Shown piece by piece: positions 1-11,623 of a DNA stretch of 64,000 bases; position 1 is the first letter of the stretch, and each line of letters starts with the position of its first letter. The DNA is from Onchocerca lupi (lineage: Eukaryota > Nematoda > Chromadorea > Rhabditida > Onchocercidae), in assembly GCA_028564675.1 (NCBI GenBank), contig JAOVVO010000080.1, positions 1 through 64,000 of the forward strand, in the 5' to 3' direction. The position numbers were made by a program, and so were the translations under genes. Under the pieces are notes generated by a model. It was not told where the DNA came from, ran no database searches, and saw only the letters and a list, made by a program, of their open reading frames with translations.

Positions 1-22
1 TATATATATATATATATATATA
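1..22. repeat. (TA)n dinucleotide tract at window edge
   Basis: An uninterrupted TA run occupies the first 22 bases and may continue beyond the window. Simple microsatellite; no function is implied. Confidence 0.9.
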
Positions 23-3000
23 CTTTACCGTAGCAATTACATGAGTATAACAGATGCATTTGCATGCTTAGGAGACCAAAATTGCATGAATGTATTATAT
101 TTCTGAATAAATTGCTAAAAGAATTCAATTACATTAAGAAATGAATTTATGGATCAAAAGATATTAGTATGGATGAATTTCTTGAAAAAATAAAAAATTT
201 TTTTTTTAGATAAAAAATGGCACCTATAAATTTTTTTTTTTATCTAAAAAAATATTTATGGAATATTATTTGTAAAGAAAATTATTATTTTGCGTTATAT
301 ATTTTACCAATAGAATTCAACATATTTTACTATTAGACTTAATGTATACTTAATTTTAGTGCTTAAATTTGAACAAAGTTCAATCTTTACGTAAAGTTTC
401 AGAAAGTGCACAACTAATGTCAGTATTTTGAGTGTAACGATGATGTAAAAAGTAAGTTTTAAGAATTTTTATTAATATTACTGATACATTCATACGTCAT
501 TTCTTTACCATGTAAAAAGATATAAGGTTGGTTTAAGTGATATTAAGATAATATATTTGATAGGAAAGTTTGCAAATAAAGTAATTTACATCATATTAAA
601 TATTTACTTAACAAACAATTATTAATTGAAAGTTCAATTTAATTGATAACAACTAAACAAATTGAAGTTAATTGATTTATCTTATTTTAACAGTAGCAAT
701 TATTCATTTATAAAAATACTAAAGTTGAAAGTTTTTTCTAGAGTAATCATATCCTTTTTTGTTTCCAAACAACTGATAAAACAAACCAATCACTACCTTT
801 TTAAAAGTTTGATTTAAAGAATCGATAATAATGATAATTTATTGATATTTAATTCTTTCTTGTCATAATTTTGGAAATTAAATTTGGTTTAAAGTTTGAA
901 AAACTGAAAAAAGAAAATAAATTTATTGTTAACTGTGAGAGGATATTTCCGAATCTATAAAATGATAAATGATAGCTTATTTTTATAAAAAATACCATAG
1001 TTTATGATTTGAACTTTTCAGATATTTGTAAAGTTAGGAGCAATTTTCTTTTGTTTTTTCGACATTTTTTAGATGTTAACATTGCGTTACAAACTTCAAA
1101 AGTAATTCGAAATTTTCAAAAATAAATTATCATTTCAGCTCATTCCCATTTTTTCGATTTCTTATTCATCATTTTCATTTCGAGGATTCTGTTTCTTATT
1201 CATCATCTACAAAAACTGTATTATTTTGAATTTTTTCCTATCAAAAATTTGATATTATTCCTATCTCTCTTTAAGTAACTTTTGGCGTATGTAGACGTAA
1301 TAAAAACTAATTTCAACTTTTTTATGTCTAAACAAAAACGGTAATTTCATAGCCTAAGAATTTTTTCTTCATTGAATTTTTTTTTATTCAAAATTTTGCT
1401 ATAAATGAAATTCTCAATGGTAATATTGTTAGCTGACGAGATATCCTATTTATTTGACACTCATAAGTTATATCAACCAATTGTTTAACTCAATTTTCTC
1501 CAATTATGAGAAGAAAATTGAATGTCAAATTTAATAAGCTATTTCTATATGACTTTTTTTCATATTTCATTCAATTTTACATTGAAGTTGAAAAAAAAAT
1601 TATACTACTAATTTATTAAAACACTAAAATTAATCAGTATTAGTTTTTTCTTTTTAATCTTGAATAAAAAAAAAAAAGAACTGATTGTTAAACACAAAGA
1701 GCCATTTTGGTATGACTTTTAATCATTTTTCAATTCGTTTAAAATTAAAATTAAAAAAATTATTAATAACTTATTAGAAAACCTAAAATCAATCAACATT
1801 AGTTTTCTTCTTTTTTATTTTATTGCTAAATATTTCCTGCATTAATTCAATTATTCATGATAGGAAGAGTAAACAAAATGATTCTACTTAATTGCATTCC
1901 ATTTATTATGTTTGAAATGAAATCAACAAATGATAGAAAAAAAAAGGAAAAGATAGTCAATACATACATCATGAGAGAGAAAGCATGTTTTAAAAAATGT
2001 AAATTTCGAAAAAGAAAAGGACGAGAAATAAACTTTTTAAATATTTTTTTTCTTCTTATTTTGCCTTTTTTTTTTTTTACACTGTGAAACAGTATAATTT
2101 AATTTTGTTCATTGCAAAAGTAAGTGTTTCCTGAGAGAGGAGAAAAAACTCAACCTATGATTTACTGGAAGGAAAAAAAAAGAGTTGATGAAAAGGTGAA
2201 GATTTTAACTTCAACTAAACTTGATTTTCTTCATCATCCGTTGAATATGGATTAAAACTGAAATATGTATAAATAATATTTGCAAAATGTAAATACTAAA
2301 TATTACGTATGTATTTGATTTTTATTTTGAAAATACAAAGAGAAAAATTTATGCAAATATCAAAAGATAAGTAGCTTACTGTCATATCGTAATTATCTAG
2401 AAAATATTAACTTAGATTGAATTTGATAATAAACTTTGATTTTATTTTTTTCTTATTTTCCGATCAATCTATTTCGATTCATTTATTAGAAAGTTACTTA
2501 AAAAAAAAAAAAAAAAAAAAAACAATGATGATTATGGATTTTTTTGATGATTATAAATTCTTTTACATTTAGAAAAAAATGAAAGAAAAGTAGGAAACGT
2601 CATACAACGTAAATGTTTCATCTCAGCGCCGAAATTACGCCCAAACTTCTTTTGGATAAACCAAATTCTTGAAAATATATTTTTCACAAATTTCCTGCAT
2701 CGATTTTATGATTTTAATAAGTCTGGAAATTTTTTTCAAAATTTTAAAATTTCCGTAATTTCGTAATGTCATTTGCTATTCAAATACTTCCGATAATATT
2801 ACCGGATCGAATGTGTATTTTCAAGAATTTTGTTTGTCCATTTTTTCATGATGATTTTTTGAGTACTTCAATTTCTTTCTAATTTTATCAAATTATTTTC
2901 TGCATTAGAATCTTTTTCGTTTGTCAATAATACAGCTTGCATTATCGCTATAAAAAGTTAAAATTGATATTTTTTAACTTCGGTATTTCCTTTTAAAGCT

Positions 3001-3864
3001 CTATGACTTGATATTATTCAAGCAGAAGAATATTTTAAAAATCAGTCACAACATTTTCGTCAGGATTTCATGAGAGATATTTACTTTCGCGTATTTCTTT
3101 ATGCGATATTGCATGTTAAAATCATGCATGCAAAATTCTTTGAAATGCAGTAAAGTAGCATTGAATTTGAATTAATTTACACTAAACTGAACCGGAATAG
3201 CAATTGATTACAAATTTCCGGAAAAGAATGAAATGATGAAATAGCAAAAGAATAGAGGAATTAAAAAAGTGAGGAACACAAAGGAAGGAAATAAAGAAAT
3301 TGGAAATGGCAAAAGCAAAATAAAGAAAAATTTATCCATCGTTACCTAACAATAAATAAAATTTTTTTTTTCCCGTTGATTGAAATATTTTAGTTCAATT
3401 AATAAAGTTAAAAATTTAATTTGATGAAATCAAATATTCTCTTGTTGTTCGAATTAATTATTAAATGACAATTATGCATGATGAGTTTTAAAATCCAGAA
3501 AACTGATTTCACCATATGGCTTATAAGTGATTTTGAACTTTTGAATTAAAATTCTGAAAATATAGTATTAATCATATTTATCCGAGAAATAATCCAATCT
3601 AAAAAAATTGTGTTCCGATCTTTAGAATTAAATTTTTATCAGGAAATTTTCCGATAATATCCATCGAAAATATTTTTTCATGAAACTTCATTGCAGTCTT
3701 TCATTTTTCGCCAATATTTAACTTCAAACCTCATTTGCATATTCATTCGCCTTTGTTTTACATTCATCACAAAAATTGCTAATTATTGAACTTGTTAATT
3801 TTCAATTTACATGCCAAACATACATTTTTATATTTATAACTGATACTAACACTTTTACATGGCT

Positions 3865-4200
3865 GAATGTCTAATAATAATTTATTTCATTTTGCAACTA
3901 AATTGGATAAATTTTTCTGAATTTACTCATCAAATAACAGTAAATGCTAAATGTTTAAAAATAATTCATTTCATTTCTCAGTTAATTTAGGCACATTTAC
4001 CCATACTTACCCATCAAATGACAATAAAATTTATTTCACTTCTTAGCTAGTTTAAACAGATTTGCATGCATTTACTATGAAATACAATTTTTTTCACTTC
4101 TCAGTCAGTTAAGCAAATTTTATCCTTACTTACCCACCAAAAACAGTAAATGTCTAGTAAAAATTTATTTCATTTCTCGGCTAATTTGTACAAATTTATC
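3865..4200. repeat. Degenerate tandem repeat, unit about 57-89 bp
   Basis: Five diverged copies of a segment with the core TTATTTCATTTCTCAG followed by a TAATTT-like word recur near 3871, 3960, 4028, 4085 and 4162. Copies differ by substitutions and indels, indicating old local duplication. Confidence 0.6.
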
Positions 4201-5039
4201 CACAAATAAAGCAATAAAAATGCATAAAGAATGGCAAATAAGGATATTATTGCTCACAAAATATCAAATTTTTTATAAAATTCGAAAAGGAAAATTTCAC
4301 GTCACATCTTTCTTTCTCCTTTCCTCCTCTTTCTCTTCCTTCCATCTCGCTTTTCATATTGATCGACGATGATTTTGATGCATTATGCAAATTTATGCGT
4401 AACAGAAGATTTGCCGTTGTAACATTAAAATTCTTTCGATGCTAGAACACTACTTCCACCATCCTTCCTGCATTCATTTCTCTTGGAACTTTTGTCATCT
4501 TTCCATTCCTTCTTTATCTTTACTTTCTTATCATTCTTATCATTTACTTTTCCCACTTATCATTCTATCAATATGCTAAGCTTAATGTCCTTCATTCAGC
4601 TCTTTCAAAATCGGTTGCCCAATTAAATCAGTGAAATCGTTTTGGCTTTTCCTTCGTTCATTTAATTCCTTCCTGATTGCATTCTCATTTCCAACTATTG
4701 CCTTCCAAACATTAACACTTCCGTCCATAACTATTGCATATGTGATTGGTATAACAATTAAGCCTTATGGCCTGTTCTCTACATCCTAGGCCAATTTCAT
4801 CATTTATTCGGAAGCATAGGCATAAAATAAGAAATGGAAAAGTGATTCAATGAATTTTACTAAATTTCATTCAATTTAACTTGTCTAATAAAATCACTGT
4901 GCTTTTTTCTTTTATCATTGAATATTTTGATTGTATCATTATTTTTCCTTTCTTTTTTTTTTTTTTCTAAATACTTTGATTGCATTATTTTGCATTTTGC
5001 ATAGAGAATAAGGTAAAACTTTGAAATTGTATGGCGACT

Positions 5040-5432
5040 TTAACTCGAGAATTTCTGAATATTTTAATTAAGAATTTTTAATCTGTGCAAAGGAATGAAG
5101 CACAATCTTTAAAATCTTTGTCAATTTTAATGCGAAAATTTTTCAATACTTTAGTTTAGAATTTTCTTGCATGTTCACATCATGTGAAACTCTATGAAAC
5201 TTCTGGCTATTAGAATTTGATAATTTCTGAATATTTCAATTGAAAATTTTATATTAACTCAAGGAATGAAATAAAATCTCGTACTTGGGTAATTTTAATT
5301 CCAGAATTTTCCAATTTTTTAGTTTGAAATTTTGCATCTGCATAAGAAGTGAGGAAAATTTCTAAAATTTTTGGAAGTTTGAATTCGAAATTTTCCAACA
5401 TTTTAGATAAGATAAGAATCATCTTTGCATAA
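5040..5432. repeat. Degenerate tandem repeat, unit about 84 bp
   Basis: Five diverged copies start near 5041, 5124, 5210, 5292 and 5376. Each has a GAATTT-type word, then TTTTCAATATTTTAG-like sequence and a short piece resembling TCTGCATAAGGAATGA. Spacing is regular at 82-86 bp. Confidence 0.65.
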
Positions 5433-6797
5433 AGAAATATATCATGCATTTTACCAGTATAATAATGCATGGTAGCAATCAAAAGTATTTTAGGAAAAAA
5501 CGATAAAAATAATTTTTTGCTGGAATGAAATTAAATATAAATTTTCTCGAATTTAATGGTTAAAATTGGTGGGTATTTTTCTAAAAAGATAATTGAATAA
5601 TTTTAAGATTCCGGTAAACATACTTTTTTTTAATAGCCGATATTATATTTTGCCGTCTGTAAACAATTTACATTTATAACTGCAACTTAGTGGTATCTTA
5701 AACATAAAATTTTGATAGGGAAGCAATTGCGAGCAAATTTCCCTAATCTTACTCATACAACTTTTTTTCCTACAAGCGCTTGGGAATTTATGTAAATGAA
5801 ATGTGTTTTGTTTACAAAGAATTTCAATGCCAATTGCATTCGAAAAAAAAAATAATAAAATAAAGAAAAAGAAAAAGAAAATTAGTTCATGTAACATGAT
5901 ATTTATTTATTGATGAAATTGAATTTTTGGATTCCGCTAGAATATGCCTGCAAAAATAAAAGCAAACTTTATTTTATGATTACGTCAATCCTTCGCAATT
6001 TTCTTTTATACTAAATCTAAATCATTTTTGGAATGATATCTGCATCCTAAAAGAAAATTATCTTACGTAGTAATAAAATTGATGTCTCGAATTTTTTGGA
6101 TTCTGCGAATTGACGACTGTAAAAATTGTGATATTAACTTTATTTTAATTCTGCCATTCTTTCAACATGTAAAAAACAAATGTCTTCATTCCAAAAAAGA
6201 AAAATGTGATGACAGTATTAATTTGAAATTGGATTTGCTGGATTCTATTCGAATATTTCCGTAAAAATTGAAGCATAAAATCAATTTTTTTGTAAATTCT
6301 TCACAATTCTCCTTTTTGCAGTGACATCTAAATCATTTGGGAATAATGTCACCAGTTAACAAAAAAAAAAAAGAACTTTTTTTCATTTAAAAGAAGAAAA
6401 AAAGGGCGTTGAAAACATAAATTGCAATCTTTTGCTCTCACCTAATGTTGTTCTTACAAGATTTGCTTGGATAAGAAGAAAGAAGCTTGAAGTGCTGGAA
6501 GACTTGAAGATCAGAAGTCTTCTCTCATCCATCCATCCATCCATTCGTCTCTTCCGAAATTCTCAATCGATCGGTTTGGTACGAAGTTGATTTTGAGAAA
6601 AGTTCGTCGTCATTATCATTTCCCTTTCACTTTCTTGTGCACCTCCCAATTGCCTCGCCACTTCGAATCTTCTCGTCCAAAACTTTTCTGCTATCAAAGC
6701 TTTTAGCTTCACGCATTAATATATTTTAGCTTTTTCTCCTTCCTTCTTTCCACAACATTCCCTCTTTTCACAACATTCAAACAAAACTTTTTCAATC

Positions 6798-7560
6798 ATC
6801 AAAATATCCCCTTCTTCCTCCTATATATGTGAAACATTATGCTACATTTTTTGAAATACTTCTTCGAAGTCTAATCTTTTTTCAATTTCAACAAATGCAA
6901 ATACTTTTTTCTTCTTTTTCATTTAAATGCGAATAAATGAAAAATGTGAAAATTTTTTCTTCTTTTATTTATATCAAATCAGAAAAAAAAAATTGAATAA
7001 AAGAATTAAATAAAAAATGAAATTTTTAAATTTGGTAGTATTTTTCTTAATCAAAATATCTTCCTTATCTGTATATGCGAAACATCAATGAACCATTTTT
7101 TCAATAATTCTTAAAATTAAACTTTTTCCAAGTTTAATAAATACATTTAAATGCAAAAACTTAAGAATTAAAAGTAAACTTTTCCCTTTTACTATATTCT
7201 TGAAATTAACAAAAAATAACAAAAATTTTTAAATTTGAAGTATTTCTTCCAATGAAAATATCTTTCTTCCCCTTTATTTATTTGAACATAATGAAACGTT
7301 TCTTAAATACTTTTTAGGAACCAAATTTTCTCCGAACTTAAAAAATGCAAATACTTTTCCTTCATATAAAGAAAATTTATATTCTTTTTTATTTTTCTCT
7401 AATCAAAATATCCTTCTCACTTAAATATGTAAATATAATGAGACATTTCTTAAATATTTCGTAAATCTAAACTTTTTCCAAATTTCCAAATTTTTCCCAA
7501 ATATTTTTTCTCATAGAAAAAGATTTTACTCCTTCTTTATTTATTTTGAATTTGAAAAAA
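6798..7560. repeat. Degenerate tandem repeat, unit about 150-255 bp
   Basis: The phrase TCAAAATATC followed by a C/T-rich stretch, a GAAACAT-like word and AAACTTTTTCC-like sequence recurs near 6798, 7053, 7251 and 7401. Copies are strongly diverged and of unequal length. Confidence 0.5.
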
Positions 7561-9439
7561 AATCAAGCAAAAATTTTAAATTTGATAGCATTTTTTCACG
7601 AGCATTAATGCCGAAAGTTTTCTGTAATGCTCTGTAAACAAAATGAAAATAAAGAATGAAAATAAAAATTTTAACTAATATGACAGCTGTCTACGAATAG
7701 CGCCTTTAGCTTTCATATCTTATGCCAAAATATAAATTTGAATGATACGAAAAAAAAAAATAACATCTTTTAATCCTTCAGTTATTTTTTCAATCAGTTC
7801 AAGTTTTTTTCCGAAATTAATTTTCTATTTTCACTATTTTGTTTTGACTTTAACTTTTTTTGTTTCCTTAATTAATTCTTAAAAAATTTTTAAGCATTTA
7901 TGAAATCTAATATTTTTGTTTAAAAAAAGTAACAGTCAAATAAGTTGTGGTTACTTTATGATGTTACAACACAACGATGATTTATTACTAATGCAGAGTT
8001 CAAGTATGAACATGGATGTGCTTCAAAAGTTTACTTTGTATTGTAGAGAACATTTATTCGGAAATTATAATATTTATTTGAATACTTAGAAGTAATTGTG
8101 GTAACTATTCGAAAAAATCATTTCGTATATACAATTGTAAATAAATATAAATATATCGGTTTACAAGTTTGTAAAATTGTCGAGGGAAAAGTGAGAATGA
8201 AAATTGGAAATGCATGGTTCGAAATATTTTTCCAGACGAAAAGAAAAAAAAGCAACCTTATCAAATATTCATCCTAATATTTATACGAGTTGAATATGGA
8301 TAATTTTGCTTGCATTGTAAAAAAATACAATACTGATTGATTTATTAAATGCAATGTTTTTGAAAAAATTTCGAATAATAAAATTATAGTTCTGAATTTT
8401 CTTCAAAATTTCGTTATTGTTTCTTTCTTTTTTTTTTTTTTTTCTGAAATCGAAAGTGACTTGTGTCATTTTCCTAGCAATAATAGCATTGTACTCTGAA
8501 GTATGTTTCAGTTCTTTTCTTAGATTTCATATCACAATGAGAAATGTAAGATTTAAAAGAAAAAAAAAAGAAAATAGGCTAAAATTTGAATGAATGATAG
8601 TTTTGAGAATCCAGATAGAGAGAAAACTGACTAACTTTTATTGTCATTTGTCAGAGTCTATCTATTTAAGACATGAAATCAGACTAGTTGAAAATAAACA
8701 TAAACTTGATTGTCTAAATCCTTTTTCTGCACTTTTCATAAAACTTTGGCAATTTTTTAACTTGTTCGCATACAAACTATTCATCAAATTTTCCATACTA
8801 TTTGGCTCTTTTATATTGATCTATTTTATCACTAAGTTTTTTAAATATTATAATATCAGCCTAAGTTAAACAATTGCTTATCAGTTAAACAAATCTTAAA
8901 ACCTATGACAAGAAAAAAAAATCCGCATCTTCGAATAAAAACCAAAAAGTAATTTTGCATTGAAGAAAGGAAAGAGAGGAAAAGATTTCGTGAAGTGCTT
9001 TTTGTTCAATAATTTTTGATCTAATTTCATTTCATTCTTTTTTTCCAATCGAATAAATTTCACAAATCTGCTTCATTGAAACTTGGAAGCATATACATAT
9101 CATTATATTTCATAGCTTACATTCTTATTTTTTCTATCATTCGTTTCCTTTTTTTTTACCATTTTATATTTTTAAAATTTCAAAAATTCCAATTATTAAA
9201 GACTGAAGGAGAAACATAAAAGAAAGAAGCAAATCATTTTATTATATAATTCAATGCATTTATCTACTTCATCTTATTCTTCCTTCTTCATTCATTTCAA
9301 ATTTTCAATTATTTAATTAAATAGGTGTAATTGTATTGCGCAAATACTAAATCCTTTGTGTTCAAACTTTGATCTCCAAATGTCTGCATAATTTATTTGT
9401 TTTAACGCACATCTTCCGTTATTGTTGACTATTTGCTGT

Positions 9440-10012
9440 CCTAGATAATATTATGTGTAATTCTTCTCTTACCTTGTCTTTCGTTAATTATCGAATTACC
9501 TTGCCTTTTTATTAATTAAGTTTATTGAACTTCGTTTATTTTCACTATCCCTTTCTTTCTTTTTCATTTGCTCATTTTTACTATTTATATTTATTAATTT
9601 TATTTATTTCAGTATCCTTTTTTAATCATTCATCTATTCTAAATAATATTTTATGTAATACTTTTGATACCTTATCCTTCGCTAATTACTGTATCATTTT
9701 ATTTTTTGCTTATCAAATTTATCAGATTTCATTTATTTCGTATTTTTTTTATTCATTCGTTTGTCCCGAATAATATTATGTGCAAATCTTTTTTGCCTTA
9801 TCTTTCATTAATTATCAAATTATCTTCTCTTTTTTACTGATTAAATTTATCAAATTCCACTTATTTCACTGTCATTTTTTTCTTTCATCTGTCATAAATA
9901 ACATTATGTACAGTACTTCTGCTATCTTATCTTTCGTTAATTACTGAATTATTTTCTCTTTTTTACTAATTAAATTTATTAAATTTCATTTATTTCACTA
10001 TTTTCTCATTTA
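9440..10012. repeat. Degenerate tandem repeat, unit about 127 bp
   Basis: Four copies beginning with TAATATTATGTG-like sequence occur near 9446, 9643, 9771 and 9898. Each continues through CTTATCTTTCGTTAATTA and an ATTAAATTTATTAAATT-like segment into TTTATTTCACT. The last three are 127-128 bp apart. The pyrimidine-rich strand is the + strand. Confidence 0.7.
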
Positions 10013-10654
10013 TTTTATTTTTTTTTTGTTTTTTGTTTTCTCATTCGCTTAAATGTGAAAGAATTTATAAATATAACCATACTGTTTATTCAGCTATATT
10101 GAGATAATTATTTAATCTTTCATTGAAATAAGTTTTTTTCTTTTTTTTTTCCGATAAATATGAATACTATGCGATATATTTAAAGCGGAATGGAAATGAA
10201 GCTTAAGAAATATAACCCATCAGATGTTCAATAATAGCATTCTCGAATAAATAAGTGATCAATCAAACAAACTAATCCCAATTGGCCTTTGTTAAGTCGT
10301 CTCATAGCATTTTCGAAAAATTTCCCATTATATGAAATGTCGTATTTTCGAAATTTCATTGAAAATAAATCAAAAATCAATTCTTTTTTGCTGAAAATCA
10401 CAAAATGGATTATTTAATTTGTTTGCTGTATTCTACGAATTGCGTGCCATTTATCTCGAAAGTTTGGATAAAAAAGAAATTTTACATGAGGGGGATGACG
10501 AAATAACGAATGGGAATGACAATCCGAACAGATGGGTGAAGTAGTAGAAAGGGGAAATATGAAAGAAACAAAACTTTTCTCTTCATCAATTTTTTAAAAA
10601 ACTCCTTTCTGCCTGCAACACTTAAGCATTTATTTCTCGATTAATTATGCTTTT

Positions 10655-11085
10655 CCAAGAATATTTTCAAAATTTATTCTAGTACATCGTATTTTATCCT
10701 ATTAGATTTATTTGAATTCTCAATTTAATTATAAATTATGTCAAGCTTTAAAATAGGCTTAATGTTTTCAAAATTTTTCCTAATATGTCGTATTTTATAT
10801 TTTCTATTAAACTGATCTGAATTTTTAATTTAATTATGAATTAGCTAAAATTTTTAGATAGGCTTAATATTTCCAGAATTTATTTTAATATACTGTATTT
10901 CATGTTTTTTTTTTTTTTTAAATCGATTTAAATTCTTCATTTAATCATAAACTATTTAAATTTTTAAATAGTCTTGATATTCCCTAACTTCACCCTAACA
11001 TGCTGTATTTCATTTTCTTTTTCAGACTGATTTGAATTTTTGTTTGATCATAAATTATTTCGGAATTTCGAAGCGGGCTTAAATG
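10655..11085. repeat. Degenerate tandem repeat, unit about 105 bp
   Basis: Four copies near 10661, 10761, 10867 and 10976 share AATATTTTCAAAATTTATT, then a TGTCGTATTTTAT-like word, TTTGAATTTTTAATTTAAT and ATAGGCTT. Spacing is 100-109 bp. The cluster ends about 370 bp before the first kinase-gene exon. Confidence 0.65.
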
Positions 11086-11447
11086 AATGTTGAGACAGCT
11101 CTAGAAAAAAAAAAATGGAAAGAAATCCGAATAAAGCTTTTGCATTCCCAAAATTGAACTTATCGGATAAGGCCAAGAAAATCTCTTTTTTTTCCAGACC
11201 AGTTCGCTATAAATCACATGCAAATTTACAATGGTTCATAAATAAGAAAGAAAAAAACCGAAAATGTTAAAAAATAAATTAATCATAATATTGAATGCAA
11301 TAACTGAATTTATTGGTGCAACTTTTCTTCTTTTATATTTAAAAATAAATTGAGTAATATTGTCTGTTTATTATTTCTAGTTGCATACTGTATGATGAAA
11401 TTTTATCAAATTTGTATTTTATTTTGAACTTTAAAAAAGATAATTTT

Positions 11448-11623
11448 TCTTTCAGGTGCCTCAGGTATCATTTATACGGGTTTTGTCACTCGCTCACGCT
11501 CTCTTTTTCTCTCTCTCTCTTTCTCTCAGTCTCTCTCTCTGCTTTCATCCTCTCGCACTTATCAAATGTTCGAATAATCTAAATAGTTACCTGAACGATT
11601 ACGTGAATGACAAATGTTCCGTT
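11448..11623 (+). promoter_or_regulatory. Likely trans-splice acceptor and 5' leader of the kinase gene
   Basis: A strong acceptor (TTTTTCTTTCAG, AG at 11454-11455) is followed by sequence open in the same frame as the kinase start at 11624. A second AG follows a CT tract at 11528-11529. Nothing upstream looks like a coding exon. The simplest reading is a spliced-leader acceptor with an untranslated CT-rich leader; an N-terminal extension from an unseen upstream exon is the alternative. Confidence 0.5.
11499..11541. repeat. CT microsatellite in the kinase 5' leader
   Basis: An imperfect (CT)n run, interrupted by TTT and AG, lies between the putative trans-splice acceptor and the ATG at 11624. 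In frame it would read as a Ser-Leu repeat, which argues that it is untranslated. Confidence 0.85.

Larger units (their letters stand above)
23..11455. other. Gene-free AT-rich region with local tandem-repeat clusters
   Basis: No reading frame here looks like a conserved protein; the short open frames are Phe/Lys/Ile-rich low-complexity translations of AT-rich DNA without plausible exon partners. The stretch holds several degenerate tandem-repeat clusters listed separately, homopolymer A/T runs (for example near 2500-2522) and two less AT-rich, pyrimidine-rich patches (about 4300-4760 and 6420-6830) that could be regulatory. An (ATCC)n tract lies near 6527-6544. A distal promoter of the kinase gene or an unseen non-coding RNA cannot be excluded. 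Confidence 0.6.

Noticed and set aside
1857..2087. Lys/Phe-rich + open frame
   Set aside because: Low-complexity translation of A- and T-runs in AT-rich DNA.
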